DNA from: Pseudonocardiaceae bacterium
Lineage (GTDB): Bacteria > Actinomycetota > Actinomycetes > Mycobacteriales > Pseudonocardiaceae
Assembly (NCBI GenBank): GCA_025937115.1
Contig: JAICSB010000124.1
Location: 1-8,547, forward strand
Direction: 5' to 3'
DNA: 8,547 bases
Both the position numbers and the translations under genes were made by a program. The notes below the pieces were generated by a model, which saw nothing but the letters and a program-made list of their open reading frames with translations, had not been told where the DNA came from and made no database searches. Positions 1 through 7,664 of the stretch are shown in pieces (within the stretch, counting starts at the first letter, position 1; the number at the start of each line of letters is the position of its first letter).

Positions 1-13
1 GATAGCTCTCGCG

Positions 14-628
14 ATGCTCAACATCTTCGCCCGCGCGTCGGTCTCCCGGTTGATCGAGCCGGTGGGTGGCTGGCTGTTCCGGGCCGGTGTCAGCCCCGAC
101 GCCATCACGTTCACCGGCACGATCGGGACGGTGGCCTCGTCGTTGTGGTTCTTCCCGCGTGGCCAGCTCTTGGTTGGCACCATCGCGGTGACGGTTTTTG
201 TTCTGCTCGATGTCCTGGATGGGGCGGTCGCCAGGGCCCGCGGATCCGGCACTCCGTACGGAACCGTGTTGGACGCCACCTGCGACCGGGTGGCCGACGG
301 CGCACTGTTCGCAGGACTGACGTGGTGGTGCTTCGGGGTCGGGCACGATCGACTGTTGGCTGTGGCGGCGTTGTTCTGTTTGGTAAGCGCCCAGGTGATC
401 TCCTACATCAAGGCTCGCGCAGAAGCCACCGGTCTGGCCGCCGATGGCGGGATGGTGGAGCGCGCGGAGCGCTTCATCATCGCGTTGCTGGGGGCCGGGC
501 TGGCCGGGCTCGGAGTGCCCTTCGCCCTCGACGTCGCGTTGTGGCTGCTCGCCGGGTTGCAACTGGTGACCGTGGTACAACGGATGGTCTCCGTGCGACG
601 CAGCGCCCAGCAGCGAGAGACGACGTGA
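14..628 (+). CDS. pgsA: Phosphatidylinositol-phosphate synthase (CDP-alcohol phosphotransferase family)
   Basis: A 204-residue integral membrane protein with the complete CDP-alcohol phosphotransferase motif: D66, D69, G70, A73, R74, G83, D87 and D91, with exactly the family spacing (DxxDGxxAR, eight residues, GxxxDxxxD). The four aspartates bind the metal and the CDP group. Several hydrophobic segments follow (roughly 52-65, 96-125, 155-190). The family makes PI-phosphate from CDP-diacylglycerol and inositol-1-phosphate in actinobacteria, or phosphatidylglycerol-phosphate in most bacteria. The PI assignment here rests on the acyltransferase and PimA genes directly downstream and on close resemblance, from memory, to mycobacterial PgsA1, including the ISYIKARAEA stretch near residues 129-138. 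The length is close to that of the mycobacterial protein (about 217). The ATG at 14 has no clear ribosome binding site; bases 3-5 read TAG and may end an upstream gene outside the window. The stop overlaps the next start (GTGA at 625-628), so translation is probably coupled. Confidence 0.93.
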   Translation: MLNIFARASVSRLIEPVGGWLFRAGVSPDAITFTGTIGTVASSLWFFPRGQLLVGTIAVTVFVLLDVLDGAVARARGSGTPYGTVLDATCDRVADGALFAGLTWWCFGVGHDRLLAVAALFCLVSAQVISYIKARAEATGLAADGGMVERAERFIIALLGAGLAGLGVPFALDVALWLLAGLQLVTVVQRMVSVRRSAQQRETT

Positions 629-1521
629 GCAGGCTCGCTGGTCTCGGGTACGCGGCCGGATGGCGGTTGCTGCGTTTCGCACCCGACGGCCTGGCCGTCC
701 GGGCGTTCCGAGCCGGTGCCGACCTAGCCGCGCATCGGGATGGCCCAGGAACTTGCCAGTTACGCCGGAACCTGGCCCGAGTGGTGCCCCATGCCACCCC
801 GGCGGAACTCGACGCGTTGGTCCGCGACGGGCTGCGTTCCTACGCCCGGTACTGGCGGGAGGTCTTCACGCTGCCATGGTCTGACCACGCCGCGTTGGTG
901 GATCGGCTGGACAGTGCAATGGAGGGAGTCGAACACCTCGACGACGCGCTGGCCAGGGGCCGAGGAGTGGTGGTAGCACTGCCGCATAGCGGCAATTGGG
1001 ATATGGCCGGGTTGTGGTTCGTCGGGCGGCACGGAGCATTCAGCACCGTTGTCGAGCGCTTGGCGCCCGAGGCGCTCTACCAGCGCTTTGTGGCTTATCG
1101 TGGCTCGCTGGGCTTCGACATAGTCCCGCTGACCGGGGACGAGACTCCGACCCGCCGGCTGTTGCACCGGCTGCGGGCCGGAGGAGTGGTGTGCTTGCTC
1201 GCCGACCGGGATCTCACTGGTGCCGGGATGGCCGTGGAGTTCTTCGGTGCCACCGCCCGGATGCCGTTAGGCCCCGCTCGGCTGGCCGCCGCTACCGGAG
1301 CCACGTTGTTGGTCGTCGGGTGCTGGTTCACCGCCGACGGTTGGGGGATTCGCTTCCACCCCCCGGTGCCCGTGCCGGATCGATCGGCGGTAATGCGGGC
1401 CACCCAGACGCTGGCGGACTGCTTCGCCACTGACATTGCAGCACATCCACAGGATTGGCACATGTTGCAGCCGTTGTGGATTGACGATCTGTCCGCCACA
1501 CCGTTGCGTGACGCGGGATAG
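625..1521 (+). CDS. patA: Phosphatidylinositol mannoside acyltransferase (PatA-like, LpxL/HtrB superfamily)
   Basis: A 298-residue protein of the bacterial lauroyl/lysophospholipid acyltransferase superfamily. The catalytic HX4D motif is H121-SGNW-D126. The DRDL segment (194-197) and the EFFG segment (205-208) are also typical of the actinobacterial branch. The mycobacterial homologue (Rv2611c) moves palmitate from acyl-CoA to the 6-position of the mannose on inositol O-2 of PIM1/PIM2, at the cytoplasmic face of the membrane. The GTG at 625 was chosen because it shares the GTGA overlap with the pgsA stop and gives a product near the family length of about 300-320. The same reading frame stays open back to 145, but that stretch lies wholly inside pgsA. 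I see no lipoprotein signal or strong transmembrane helix; membrane contact is probably peripheral. Its place between pgsA and pimA is the main support for the exact substrate, which sequence alone cannot prove. Confidence 0.9.
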   Translation: MSRLAGLGYAAGWRLLRFAPDGLAVRAFRAGADLAAHRDGPGTCQLRRNLARVVPHATPAELDALVRDGLRSYARYWREVFTLPWSDHAALVDRLDSAMEGVEHLDDALARGRGVVVALPHSGNWDMAGLWFVGRHGAFSTVVERLAPEALYQRFVAYRGSLGFDIVPLTGDETPTRRLLHRLRAGGVVCLLADRDLTGAGMAVEFFGATARMPLGPARLAAATGATLLVVGCWFTADGWGIRFHPPVPVPDRSAVMRATQTLADCFATDIAAHPQDWHMLQPLWIDDLSATPLRDAG

Positions 1522-1530
1522 GGGGTCTTG

Positions 1531-2691
1531 TTGCGGATCGGGATGGTCTGCCCGTATTCCATCGCCGTGCCTGGCGGCGTGCAGGCGCACGTGCTGGGGT
1601 TGGCCACAGGTCTGCGCGGTCTCGGCCATCAGGTAGAGGTGCTCGCCCCGGCCGCGGCAGCCAGTACGTTGCCCGAGTTCGTCACCTCCGCAGGTCGCGC
1701 CGTGGGGGTGCCCTACAACGGGTCGATCGCCCCGCTGGCATTCGGCCCGGTCGCGCTGCACCGGACCCGACGTTGGCTCAATGACCACGATTTCGACTTG
1801 CTGCACTTACACGAGCCGGCCTCGCCGAGCCTTTCTTTGATCGCCCTGGCACTTGCCGACCGGCCGGTCGTGGCGACCTTTCATTTCGCCTCCGGGCGGT
1901 CCTGGGCGCTGAATGCGGCGCACGGTCTGCTGCAGCCCACGATGGAGAAGATCACTGCCCGGATCGCGGTCTCCCCGCTGGCCCGGCGGGTGCAGGTGGA
2001 ATACCTCGGTGGTGACGCCGTGGAGATCCCGAACGGCGTAGACGTGTCGCATTTCGCCCGAGCTCAGCCCCTGCCTGGGTACCCGCGGATCGGCGGCACG
2101 ATCGGCTTCGTGGGCCGCTTCGGCGAGACGCGCAAGGGCATGCCGGTGCTGCTGGCCGCCCTCCGCACCGTAGCCCAGACGCGGCCACACCTGAACCTGC
2201 TGGTAGTCGGTCGCGGGGACGCCGCGGCGCTGCTGCGTGCTGCCGGGTCGGCGCTGGCGTCCCGGATCCAGGTGTTGCCCGCGTTGGGCGACGAGGGTAA
2301 GGCTGCGGTGCTCGCCAGCGTGGACCTGCTGTGCGTACCGGCCATCGGCGGGGAGAGCTTCGGCATCGTGCTCAGCGAGGCGATGGCCGCCGGCGCCCCG
2401 GTAGTGGCCAGCGACCTCGATGCCTTCCGCCGCGTGCTCGACGGTGGTCAGGCTGGCGTGTTGGTCCCGGCGGGATCACCGGCCGCGCTGGCCACCGCCC
2501 TCGATGATCTGCTTGACGATCCGGGACGGCGCGCCACGTTGGCTGCTGCCGGCCGCCGCCGCGTGGCGATGTGGGACTGGCCGGTGGTGGCACGCCGGGT
2601 GCTACAAGTCTACGAGACAGCGGTGGCGGCCGATCCGCGCCGGCTCGCTTTCGGACCGGGCGCCGGACTGAGCCGGTACCGGCCTGGCTAG
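1531..2691 (+). CDS. pimA: Phosphatidylinositol alpha-mannosyltransferase PimA (GT4 family)
   Basis: A 386-residue GT-B glycosyltransferase that transfers mannose from GDP-mannose to the 2-position of inositol in PI, giving PIM1, the first committed step of PIM and lipoarabinomannan synthesis. The N-terminal Rossmann domain opens with MRIGMVCPYS and has the glycine-rich loop G15-G16-V. H118, and R196 and K202 of the C-terminal donor-binding domain, fall at the same numbers as functional residues known for mycobacterial PimA. The EX7E signature is E275 to E283 in GESFGIVLSEAM. The acidic residue usual before the glycine loop (VPGG preceded by D) is alanine here (A12). The start was placed at the second of two adjacent TTG codons: it aligns with the family N-terminus and stands 5-6 bases from the GGGGG run at 1521-1525, whereas the TTG at 1528 would be too close. 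The gene begins 9 bases after the acyltransferase stop, so it is probably in the same operon. The product is cytosolic and binds the membrane peripherally. Confidence 0.94.
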   Translation: MRIGMVCPYSIAVPGGVQAHVLGLATGLRGLGHQVEVLAPAAAASTLPEFVTSAGRAVGVPYNGSIAPLAFGPVALHRTRRWLNDHDFDLLHLHEPASPSLSLIALALADRPVVATFHFASGRSWALNAAHGLLQPTMEKITARIAVSPLARRVQVEYLGGDAVEIPNGVDVSHFARAQPLPGYPRIGGTIGFVGRFGETRKGMPVLLAALRTVAQTRPHLNLLVVGRGDAAALLRAAGSALASRIQVLPALGDEGKAAVLASVDLLCVPAIGGESFGIVLSEAMAAGAPVVASDLDAFRRVLDGGQAGVLVPAGSPAALATALDDLLDDPGRRATLAAAGRRRVAMWDWPVVARRVLQVYETAVAADPRRLAFGPGAGLSRYRPG

Positions 2692-2700
2692 GGTCACGCG

Positions 2701-3258
2701 GTGCGAGTAACCCGGGTGGCGGTGATCGCAGCGGTGCTGGTCGCCGCGGCGGGTGCGGTGGGCGCGATGCGCGCGGCCACCCGGTTGGACCGGTTGCATG
2801 TGCGCACTGACGCGGCCTGGGCGGCTCTGGACGCCGCGTTGGGCAGTCGAGCGCATGCGTCCTTGGGAGTGCAGGGCGATGCTGCGCTTCGTCGCGCCGC
2901 CGACGCGGCACTGCTGGGCCGGTTTGATCCGGCCTTGCGGAGGGTCGGGCGCTGCCCCCACCGGGCCGCTGCGGCGGCCCGCGAGGACGTTGAGAACGAG
3001 CTGGGCCGGGTCCTCGCCGTACTCGACCGTCGTGGTCTCGAGTCCGCCTGTGTGGATCGACTGGCCGATGCGGAGCAGCGAGCGGTGATCGCTCGCCGGG
3101 TCTATAACGACGCGGTCCGCGACACTGTGGCGTTGCGCTCGCACCGCATGGTGCGCTGGATGCGGCTGGCTGGTACCGCCCCGCTGCCGCGCTACTTCGA
3201 GATCGTCGAACCGGCGTTGCCCAGTTACGGACTCGAGCTCGACGGCGCCGGGGCGTAG
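2701..3258 (+). CDS. LemA-like single-pass membrane-anchored protein
   Basis: A 185-residue protein with one hydrophobic N-terminal helix (about residues 4-23), followed by a mostly helical, alanine- and arginine-rich domain. Segments recall the LemA family: R28-LDRLHVRTDAAWAALDAAL (28-47), where W40 and D44 lie in the conserved first helix, and V134-YNDAV (134-139), equivalent to the family YN motif. It has two cysteines, C85 and C117. From memory, mycobacteria have at this place, directly after pimA, a longer protein (Rv2609c) with a similar N-terminal part plus a NUDIX domain. No NUDIX box is present here and the frame ends cleanly, so this is either the ancestral short form or a reduced one. 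The GTG start is 9 bases after the pimA stop, with AGGG (2690-2693) as a weak ribosome binding site, so it is probably the last gene of the PIM operon. Its function is unknown; a role in the envelope is only inferred. Its last 34 bases overlap the gene on the opposite strand. Confidence 0.78.
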   Translation: MRVTRVAVIAAVLVAAAGAVGAMRAATRLDRLHVRTDAAWAALDAALGSRAHASLGVQGDAALRRAADAALLGRFDPALRRVGRCPHRAAAAAREDVENELGRVLAVLDRRGLESACVDRLADAEQRAVIARRVYNDAVRDTVALRSHRMVRWMRLAGTAPLPRYFEIVEPALPSYGLELDGAGA

Positions 3259-5348
3259 CGGGAGAAACGTCGGGTGAACACAGCGGTTCCGGACGTCAGC
3301 CCGCGCAGGTCGACAGCGTAGCGAAGCAACTCGGCTGCCGGGACCTCGGCACGGACCAGCATCCGGCCGGTGGAGTCGGTTTCGGTGCCCAGCACCCGAC
3401 CTCGCCGCCCTGACAGATCTCCCAGCACGGTGCCCAAGTGGTCCTCGGGCATCCGCACTTCCACGTCGTCCAGCGGCTCCAGCGTGGCCACGCTGCCCTT
3501 CTCCGCAGCGTCCTTGAGCGCCAGCGCGCCCGCCATCTGGAAGGCTGCATCGGAGGAGTCCACGCTGTGCGCTTTGCCATCGACGAGCGTGACCCGGATA
3601 TCTACCAGGGGAAACCCGCTGTTTGCGAGGCCACGTTCCATCTGCGCCCGGACGCCCTTCTCCACGCTCGGGATGAACTGGTGCGGGACGGCCCCACCGA
3701 CCACCTTGTCCACGAATTCGAAGCCGGCCCCTTGCGGCAGCGGTTCCACCTCCACGTCGCACACCGCGTACTGACCGTGCCCACCAGACTGCTTGACGTG
3801 CCGCCCATGACCCTTGGACGGGCCGGCGAAGGTCTCCCGCAGCGGCACCGCGACCGGCTCAGTGTCCACGTCGGCGCCTGCGGCACGCAGCCGGGAAAGC
3901 ACCACATCGGCATGCGCCTCGCCGGTGCACCACAGCACCATCTGATGGGTTTCGGCGTTGCGTTCCAGCCGTAGTGTCGGATCCGCGGCCACCAGCCGGC
4001 CCAGCCCCCGGGCCAACGCATCCTCATCGCTGCGGCTGCGGCCCACCACCGCGACCGGCAGCAACGGCTCCGGCATCGTCCACGGCGCCACCAGTAAGGG
4101 ATCGTTGGGCGAGGACAGTGTGTCCCCGGTCTCGGCGGAGACCACCTTCGTTACCGCGCAGAGGTCACCGGCCACACAGTGCGGTACTTCGCTCAGTGTG
4201 CCGCCCAGCGGGGTGTAGACGTGCGCCACCCGCTCGTCGACGTCGTGGTCGGCATGCCCGCGGTCGGACAGTCCACGCCCGGAAACATGCACCGGACGAT
4301 CCGGAAGCAATGTCCCCGAGAACACCCGTACCAGCGATACCCGGCCTTGGTAAGGGTCCACCGTGGTGCGTACCACCTCCGCAACAAGCGGTGCGGCAGG
4401 GTCGACGGCCACCACGGGATGAGCCGATCCGTCAGGACGCGTCACCGGGGGAGGAGCGTTCTTACCTGGCGCGGGAAAGGCGCCGGTCAGCACCTCGAGG
4501 AGCTCGGCGAGGCCCAGCCCGCTGCCGGCGCAGACGGGAATTACGGGGTGGAACGAGCCCCGATTGACCGCGGTCTCCAAATCCTCGATCAGCGCGTTGA
4601 CGTCGAGATCCGCACCGTCGAGATAGCGGTCCATCAAGGACTCGTCCTCGCTCTCGGCGATGATCCCCTCGATGAGCTCGTTGCGCGCCACACCGACCTC
4701 GTCGGGATCCGCGGCGGTTGGCTCTCCTTCAGCTGGCGGGTATCCGCCGCGGTAGTCGAACAGTCGCTGCGACAGCAGCCCCACCAGCCCGGTCACCACG
4801 CCCGCTCCGTCGCGCACCGGCAGGTACAGCGGCAGCACCCCGCCACCGAAGGCGGCCCGGCAGGCAGCCGTCACCCCGTCGAGGTCGGCCCGCGGGTGGT
4901 CCAGCCGGCTCACTACCACCATCCGAGGCATTCCGATTTCGGCGCACTCCTGCCACAGGGCGACAGTGGCAGCGTCGACCCCATCGCCGGACGAGATCAC
5001 GAACAGCGCCGCGTCCGCCGCCCGTAGCCCGGCCCGCAGCTCGCCCACGAAGTCTGCATAGCCCGGAGTATCCACCAGGTTGATCTTGATGTCGGCGTGT
5101 TGCAGTGGTGCGATGGCCAGCGTCACCGACCGTTGCTGGCGTACCGCGGCTGGGTCATGGTCGCACACTGTGGTGCCGTCGGCGATAGTGCCCGCGCGGC
5201 TGATCGCGCCAGTGGCCACCAGCAGCGCTTCCGCCAAGGTCGTCTTCCCCGCCCCGGAGGGCCCGACCAGGGCCACATTGCGTATTCGGGACGGGTCCTG
5301 CACCGCCACGGCCGAATCAGCACGCTCCGCGTTGCCCTTGGTGCCCAT
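3225..5348 (-). CDS. fusA2: Elongation factor G-like protein, EF-G2/FusA2 type
   Basis: A 707-residue translational GTPase homologue with full EF-G architecture. The G domain has P-loop G29-PSGAGKT, switch I threonine T76 in RSVTLAI, DTPG at 93-96, and SRLD (147-150) in place of NKxD. Domain II follows (about 305-410), then domains III-V, including the KQSGGHGQY element of domain IV and the translocation-tip histidine at about residue 594 (HSVDSS). It departs from standard EF-G in three places: the P-loop is GPSGAGKT rather than AHIDAGKT, the catalytic switch II histidine is tyrosine (Y97), and the guanine-recognition lysine is arginine (R148). It closely resembles mycobacterial FusA2, for which I recall reports of nucleotide binding without ribosome-dependent GTPase activity. 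It is therefore probably a paralogue with an unsettled role, not the housekeeping EF-G. The ATG at 5348 was chosen because homology begins just after it and a GAGGGCGGGGG stretch precedes it. The frame stays open 75 codons further but runs into pdxS. The tail ends SSSSP. Confidence 0.92.
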   Translation of the reverse strand: MGTKGNAERADSAVAVQDPSRIRNVALVGPSGAGKTTLAEALLVATGAISRAGTIADGTTVCDHDPAAVRQQRSVTLAIAPLQHADIKINLVDTPGYADFVGELRAGLRAADAALFVISSGDGVDAATVALWQECAEIGMPRMVVVSRLDHPRADLDGVTAACRAAFGGGVLPLYLPVRDGAGVVTGLVGLLSQRLFDYRGGYPPAEGEPTAADPDEVGVARNELIEGIIAESEDESLMDRYLDGADLDVNALIEDLETAVNRGSFHPVIPVCAGSGLGLAELLEVLTGAFPAPGKNAPPPVTRPDGSAHPVVAVDPAAPLVAEVVRTTVDPYQGRVSLVRVFSGTLLPDRPVHVSGRGLSDRGHADHDVDERVAHVYTPLGGTLSEVPHCVAGDLCAVTKVVSAETGDTLSSPNDPLLVAPWTMPEPLLPVAVVGRSRSDEDALARGLGRLVAADPTLRLERNAETHQMVLWCTGEAHADVVLSRLRAAGADVDTEPVAVPLRETFAGPSKGHGRHVKQSGGHGQYAVCDVEVEPLPQGAGFEFVDKVVGGAVPHQFIPSVEKGVRAQMERGLANSGFPLVDIRVTLVDGKAHSVDSSDAAFQMAGALALKDAAEKGSVATLEPLDDVEVRMPEDHLGTVLGDLSGRRGRVLGTETDSTGRMLVRAEVPAAELLRYAVDLRGLTSGTAVFTRRFSRYAPAPSSSSP

Positions 5349-5385
5349 GGAACCCCCGCCCTCAGCTGTGCGGACCCTGTGGTCG

Positions 5386-5414
5386 ATCTCACACCGGTGT
5401 GACGGTCGAGGCAA
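5386..5414 (-). promoter_or_regulatory. Candidate promoter of the EF-G2-like gene
   Basis: Read on the minus strand, TTGCCT (5414-5409) and TGAGAT (5391-5386) are separated by exactly 17 bases. This matches the housekeeping -35/-10 layout of actinobacteria, with a degenerate -10. Transcription would begin near 5379, giving a leader of about 30 bases before the ATG at 5348. The 14-bp palindrome at 5389-5402 fills much of the spacer and the edge of the -10, where a repressor would block polymerase. No transcript data are available; this is pattern matching only. Confidence 0.35.
5389..5402. promoter_or_regulatory. 14-bp perfect palindrome, candidate operator
   Basis: TCACACCGGTGTGA is its own reverse complement over all 14 bases and lies in the 161-bp divergent gap between the EF-G2-like gene and pdxS. 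Its half-sites (TCACA, then TGTGA) are in the opposite order to the CRP consensus, so it is not a standard CRP site. GGTCGA occurs on both sides in the same orientation (5381-5386 and 5404-5409). A dimeric repressor site is plausible, and the regulator is unknown. Confidence 0.4.
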
Positions 5415-5457
5415 CCCCTGTGCGGCTCTCATCCGCGACGTCGTCAGCCACCCGACG

Positions 5458-5471
5458 TAGGATCGGATCCT
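5458..5471 (+). promoter_or_regulatory. Candidate pdxS promoter -10 with overlapping inverted repeat
   Basis: TAGGAT (5458-5463) matches the actinobacterial -10 pattern TANNNT and lies about 47 bases before the pdxS start, leaving a leader of roughly 40 bases that includes the ribosome binding site. No good -35 is seen 17-18 bases upstream (around 5434-5440, GC-rich), which is common in these genomes. The -10 is overlapped by an inverted repeat, AGGATC-G-GATCCT (5459-5471), six bases per arm around one central base, which could be an operator. B6 genes in some actinobacteria are controlled by PdxR-type MocR regulators; nothing here identifies one. Confidence 0.35.
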
Positions 5472-5509
5472 GTGTTCTTCAAATCCGCTGCTTGAGGGAG
5501 CGAACCGCT

Positions 5510-6436
5510 GTGCCCGCCGAGAAGACTGTGCCCGCCGAGAACCGCAACGTCGACCGCCAGCTCGGCACCGCACGGGTCAAGCGCGGGATGGCCGAGATGT
5601 TGAAGGGCGGTGTGATCATGGATGTGGTCACGCCGGAGCAGGCCAAGATCGCCGAGGACGCCGGCGCGGTGGCCGTCATGGCGCTGGAGCGCGTTCCCGC
5701 TGATATCCGCGCGCAGGGCGGCGTGGCCCGGATGAGCGATCCGGACATGATTGGGAAGATCATGGACGCGGTGTCCATCCCGGTGATGGCCAAGGCCCGC
5801 ATCGGTCACTTCGTCGAGGCACAGGTGCTGCAGGCGATCGGTGTGGACTACATCGACGAGTCGGAGGTGCTGACCCCGGCCGATGAGGCGCACCATATCG
5901 ACAAGTTCGCCTTCACGGTGCCTTTCGTGTGTGGCGCCACCAATCTCGGCGAGGCACTTCGCCGGATCTCCGAAGGTGCCGCCATGATCCGGTCTAAGGG
6001 TGAAGCCGGGACTGGCAACGTCGTCGAGGCGACCCGGCACATGCGCTCAATCCGGGCCGCGATCCGCTCGCTGGCAGGGATGCATTCTGAGGAGCTGCCT
6101 GCCGCTGCCAAGGAGCTAGCCGCTCCGCTGGAGCTGGTCCGCGAGGTTGCCGCGGCTGGCTCCTTGCCTGTGGTGTTATTCACCGCAGGTGGTATCGCCA
6201 CTCCTGCCGACGCGGCGATGATGATGCAGCTCGGCGCCGAGGGACTGTTCGTCGGCTCAGGCATCTTCAAATCGGGTGACCCCGCCAAGCGAGCGGAAGC
6301 GATCGTCAAGGCGACCACGTTCCACGACGACCCCGAGATGGTGGCGAAGGTATCCCGAGGGTTGGGCGAACCGATGGTGGGAATCAATCTCAGCGATCTG
6401 CCGGACGGGCAGCGGCTGGCTCAGCGCGGCTGGTGA
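5510..6436 (+). CDS. pdxS: Pyridoxal 5'-phosphate synthase lyase subunit PdxS
   Basis: A 308-residue (beta/alpha)8-barrel enzyme that builds PLP from ribose 5-phosphate, glyceraldehyde 3-phosphate and ammonia supplied by PdxT. The two catalytic lysines are K95 (in MAKARIGH), which forms the ribose-5-phosphate Schiff base, and K163 (in RSKGEAGTG). Their spacing of 68 residues equals that of B. subtilis K81 and K149. D38 in IMDVV is the conserved acid of the first strand. Phosphate-binding glycine loops such as FTAGGIATP and GSGIFKSG are intact, and the C-terminus ends in LAQRGW as in other actinobacteria. The GTG at 5510 was chosen because GAGGGAG (5494-5500) lies 9 bases upstream and the product matches the family length of about 295-305. 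The open frame reaches back to 5399 through sequence that looks regulatory. The first 11 residues contain a short duplication ([11 protein letters not shown]). The stop overlaps the next gene's GTG start. The enzyme acts in the cytosol as a dodecamer of PdxS with up to 12 PdxT. Confidence 0.97.
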   Translation: MPAEKTVPAENRNVDRQLGTARVKRGMAEMLKGGVIMDVVTPEQAKIAEDAGAVAVMALERVPADIRAQGGVARMSDPDMIGKIMDAVSIPVMAKARIGHFVEAQVLQAIGVDYIDESEVLTPADEAHHIDKFAFTVPFVCGATNLGEALRRISEGAAMIRSKGEAGTGNVVEATRHMRSIRAAIRSLAGMHSEELPAAAKELAAPLELVREVAAAGSLPVVLFTAGGIATPADAAMMMQLGAEGLFVGSGIFKSGDPAKRAEAIVKATTFHDDPEMVAKVSRGLGEPMVGINLSDLPDGQRLAQRGW

Positions 6437-7650
6437 CCACCGGCAACGGCGGGGCCGACGCCGAGGCGCTGCTGCTGTCGGCCACCGAGGGGGGGCGGCT
6501 GCGCACCCCGGGGCCCGAGAGCGGGGCCGCTCGGCTGTCCCGGATCACCCGAGGGACCCTGCTGGTGCATGCCGACCTGCACAATCACACCTTGCTCTCT
6601 GACGGTGCCGGCGACCCGGCGGCGGCGTTCCCCTCGATGCGCGACGCCGGCCTGGACGTCGCGGCGCTCACCGACCACGCGATTCGTGGCGCGGCGGTGG
6701 AGGGCACCGGCCTGGGCGGCACGCCGTGGATCGGGTTGGACCGGGCTGGCTGGCGGCGCACCGGGGAGATCGCCGACGCCCATGATCGGCCCGGCGAGTT
6801 CACCGCGATTCGCGGTTTCGAGTGGTCGCATCCGAGAATGGGGCACGTCAACGCCTGGTTCACCGATGACTTCACCGACGTCGCGACCCGTCAGGGGATG
6901 GCTCAGTTGTACTCCTGGTTGACCCAGGATGGCCGGCGCAACGGCGTTCGCGGCGCCACCGGGCTTGCCGGCTTCAACCACCCGGGACGAGAAGACGGCC
7001 GATTCGCCGGCTTTCGCTATGCGGCCACAGCCGCCGAGCAGATGGTCAGCCTGGAGATGTTCAACCGCGGCGACGACTACCTCTTCAAGGGCGTCGCGAC
7101 CGGAGGCATCTCTCCCTTGGTGGCCTGCCTCAATGCCGGCTGGCGCACCGGGCTGCTTGGCGTCAGCGACGAGCACACCGCCAACTGGGGTTTGCAGCCC
7201 GGCACCGGACGCGGCGGCCTGTGGGTGATCGAGCACAGCAGGGCTGGGGTCGCTGAGGCATTGCGAGCCCGCCGGTTCTTCGCCACCCGGGTCGCCGGGC
7301 TGCGGGTGGACGCCACCGCCGGGGGGGTGCGAATGGGCTCGGTGCTGCCGCACCGCCAAGGATCCGTGGAGTTCGTCCTCGACGTCGACTGCGGGCCGTC
7401 GTGGGCTGGCCGCACGCTGCAGGTCCAGGTGCTGCGCCCGGACACACCGGTGCCCGTGGTGGCCGAGCGCGTCGACATCCGCTGTGGCGACGTCGCCCGC
7501 TTCACCGTGCCGATGAGCATCGCGGATGGCCACTGGACGGTGCTGCGCCTAGCCGACCCAGACGTCCCCAACAACACCGAAGCCCCGCTCAACCACCCCG
7601 CCAACAACCACGCCATCGCCTATACGAGCCCCTGGTTCCTACAACCCTGA
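6433..7650 (+). CDS. PHP-domain metallohydrolase, CehA/McbA-like
   Basis: A 405-residue protein with a complete PHP metal-binding set: H50-x-H52 (DLHNHT), D57 (SDG), H82 (LTDH), E130 (GFEW), H138 (GHVN), H183 (NHPGRE), and D246-x-H248 (SDEH). These nine ligands usually bind two or three divalent metals and catalyse phosphoester or related ester hydrolysis. The first 44 residues precede the PHP core. After about residue 265 comes a C-terminal domain that is probably a beta-sandwich (to about 385), ending with an AIAYTSPWF motif. There is no signal peptide or membrane helix, so it is probably cytosolic. Its GTG start shares GTGA (6433-6436) with the pdxS stop, which implies translational coupling. 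pdxT follows 101 bases later. The substrate is unknown. Family members hydrolyse carbaryl (CehA, McbA), but the context makes a phosphoester or a B6-linked compound just as likely. From memory, mycobacteria have a TesB-type thioesterase in this slot, so the position between pdxS and pdxT may hold variable genes. Confidence 0.88.
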   Translation: MTTGNGGADAEALLLSATEGGRLRTPGPESGAARLSRITRGTLLVHADLHNHTLLSDGAGDPAAAFPSMRDAGLDVAALTDHAIRGAAVEGTGLGGTPWIGLDRAGWRRTGEIADAHDRPGEFTAIRGFEWSHPRMGHVNAWFTDDFTDVATRQGMAQLYSWLTQDGRRNGVRGATGLAGFNHPGREDGRFAGFRYAATAAEQMVSLEMFNRGDDYLFKGVATGGISPLVACLNAGWRTGLLGVSDEHTANWGLQPGTGRGGLWVIEHSRAGVAEALRARRFFATRVAGLRVDATAGGVRMGSVLPHRQGSVEFVLDVDCGPSWAGRTLQVQVLRPDTPVPVVAERVDIRCGDVARFTVPMSIADGHWTVLRLADPDVPNNTEAPLNHPANNHAIAYTSPWFLQP

Positions 7651-7664
7651 TCCAGGCAGGCGCT

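Noticed and set aside
145..624. N-terminal extension of the acyltransferase frame
   Set aside because: The frame is open back to 145 but lies entirely within pgsA, has no family similarity and would make the protein far too long; the GTG at 625 fits better.
2602..3762. 386-codon open frame on the minus strand
   Set aside because: It lies across the LemA-like gene and the EF-G2-like gene in another frame, is arginine- and glycine-rich with no recognisable domain, and is a typical high-GC shadow.
4179..5027. 282-codon open frame on the plus strand inside the EF-G2-like gene
   Set aside because: Composition is rich in R, H, G and Q with no motif, and it is antisense to a strongly supported coding region.
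5389..5402. CRP-type binding site
   Set aside because: The half-sites are TCACA then TGTGA with a 4-base gap, the reverse of the CRP order TGTGA-N6-TCACA.
5399..5509. Upstream ATG start for pdxS
   Set aside because: It adds 37 residues absent from the family and lacks a clear ribosome binding site; GTG at 5510 has GAGGGAG at good distance.
5349..5573. 75-codon N-terminal extension of the EF-G2-like protein
   Set aside because: It would run through the divergent promoter region into pdxS, and similarity to EF-G2 begins only after the ATG at 5348.
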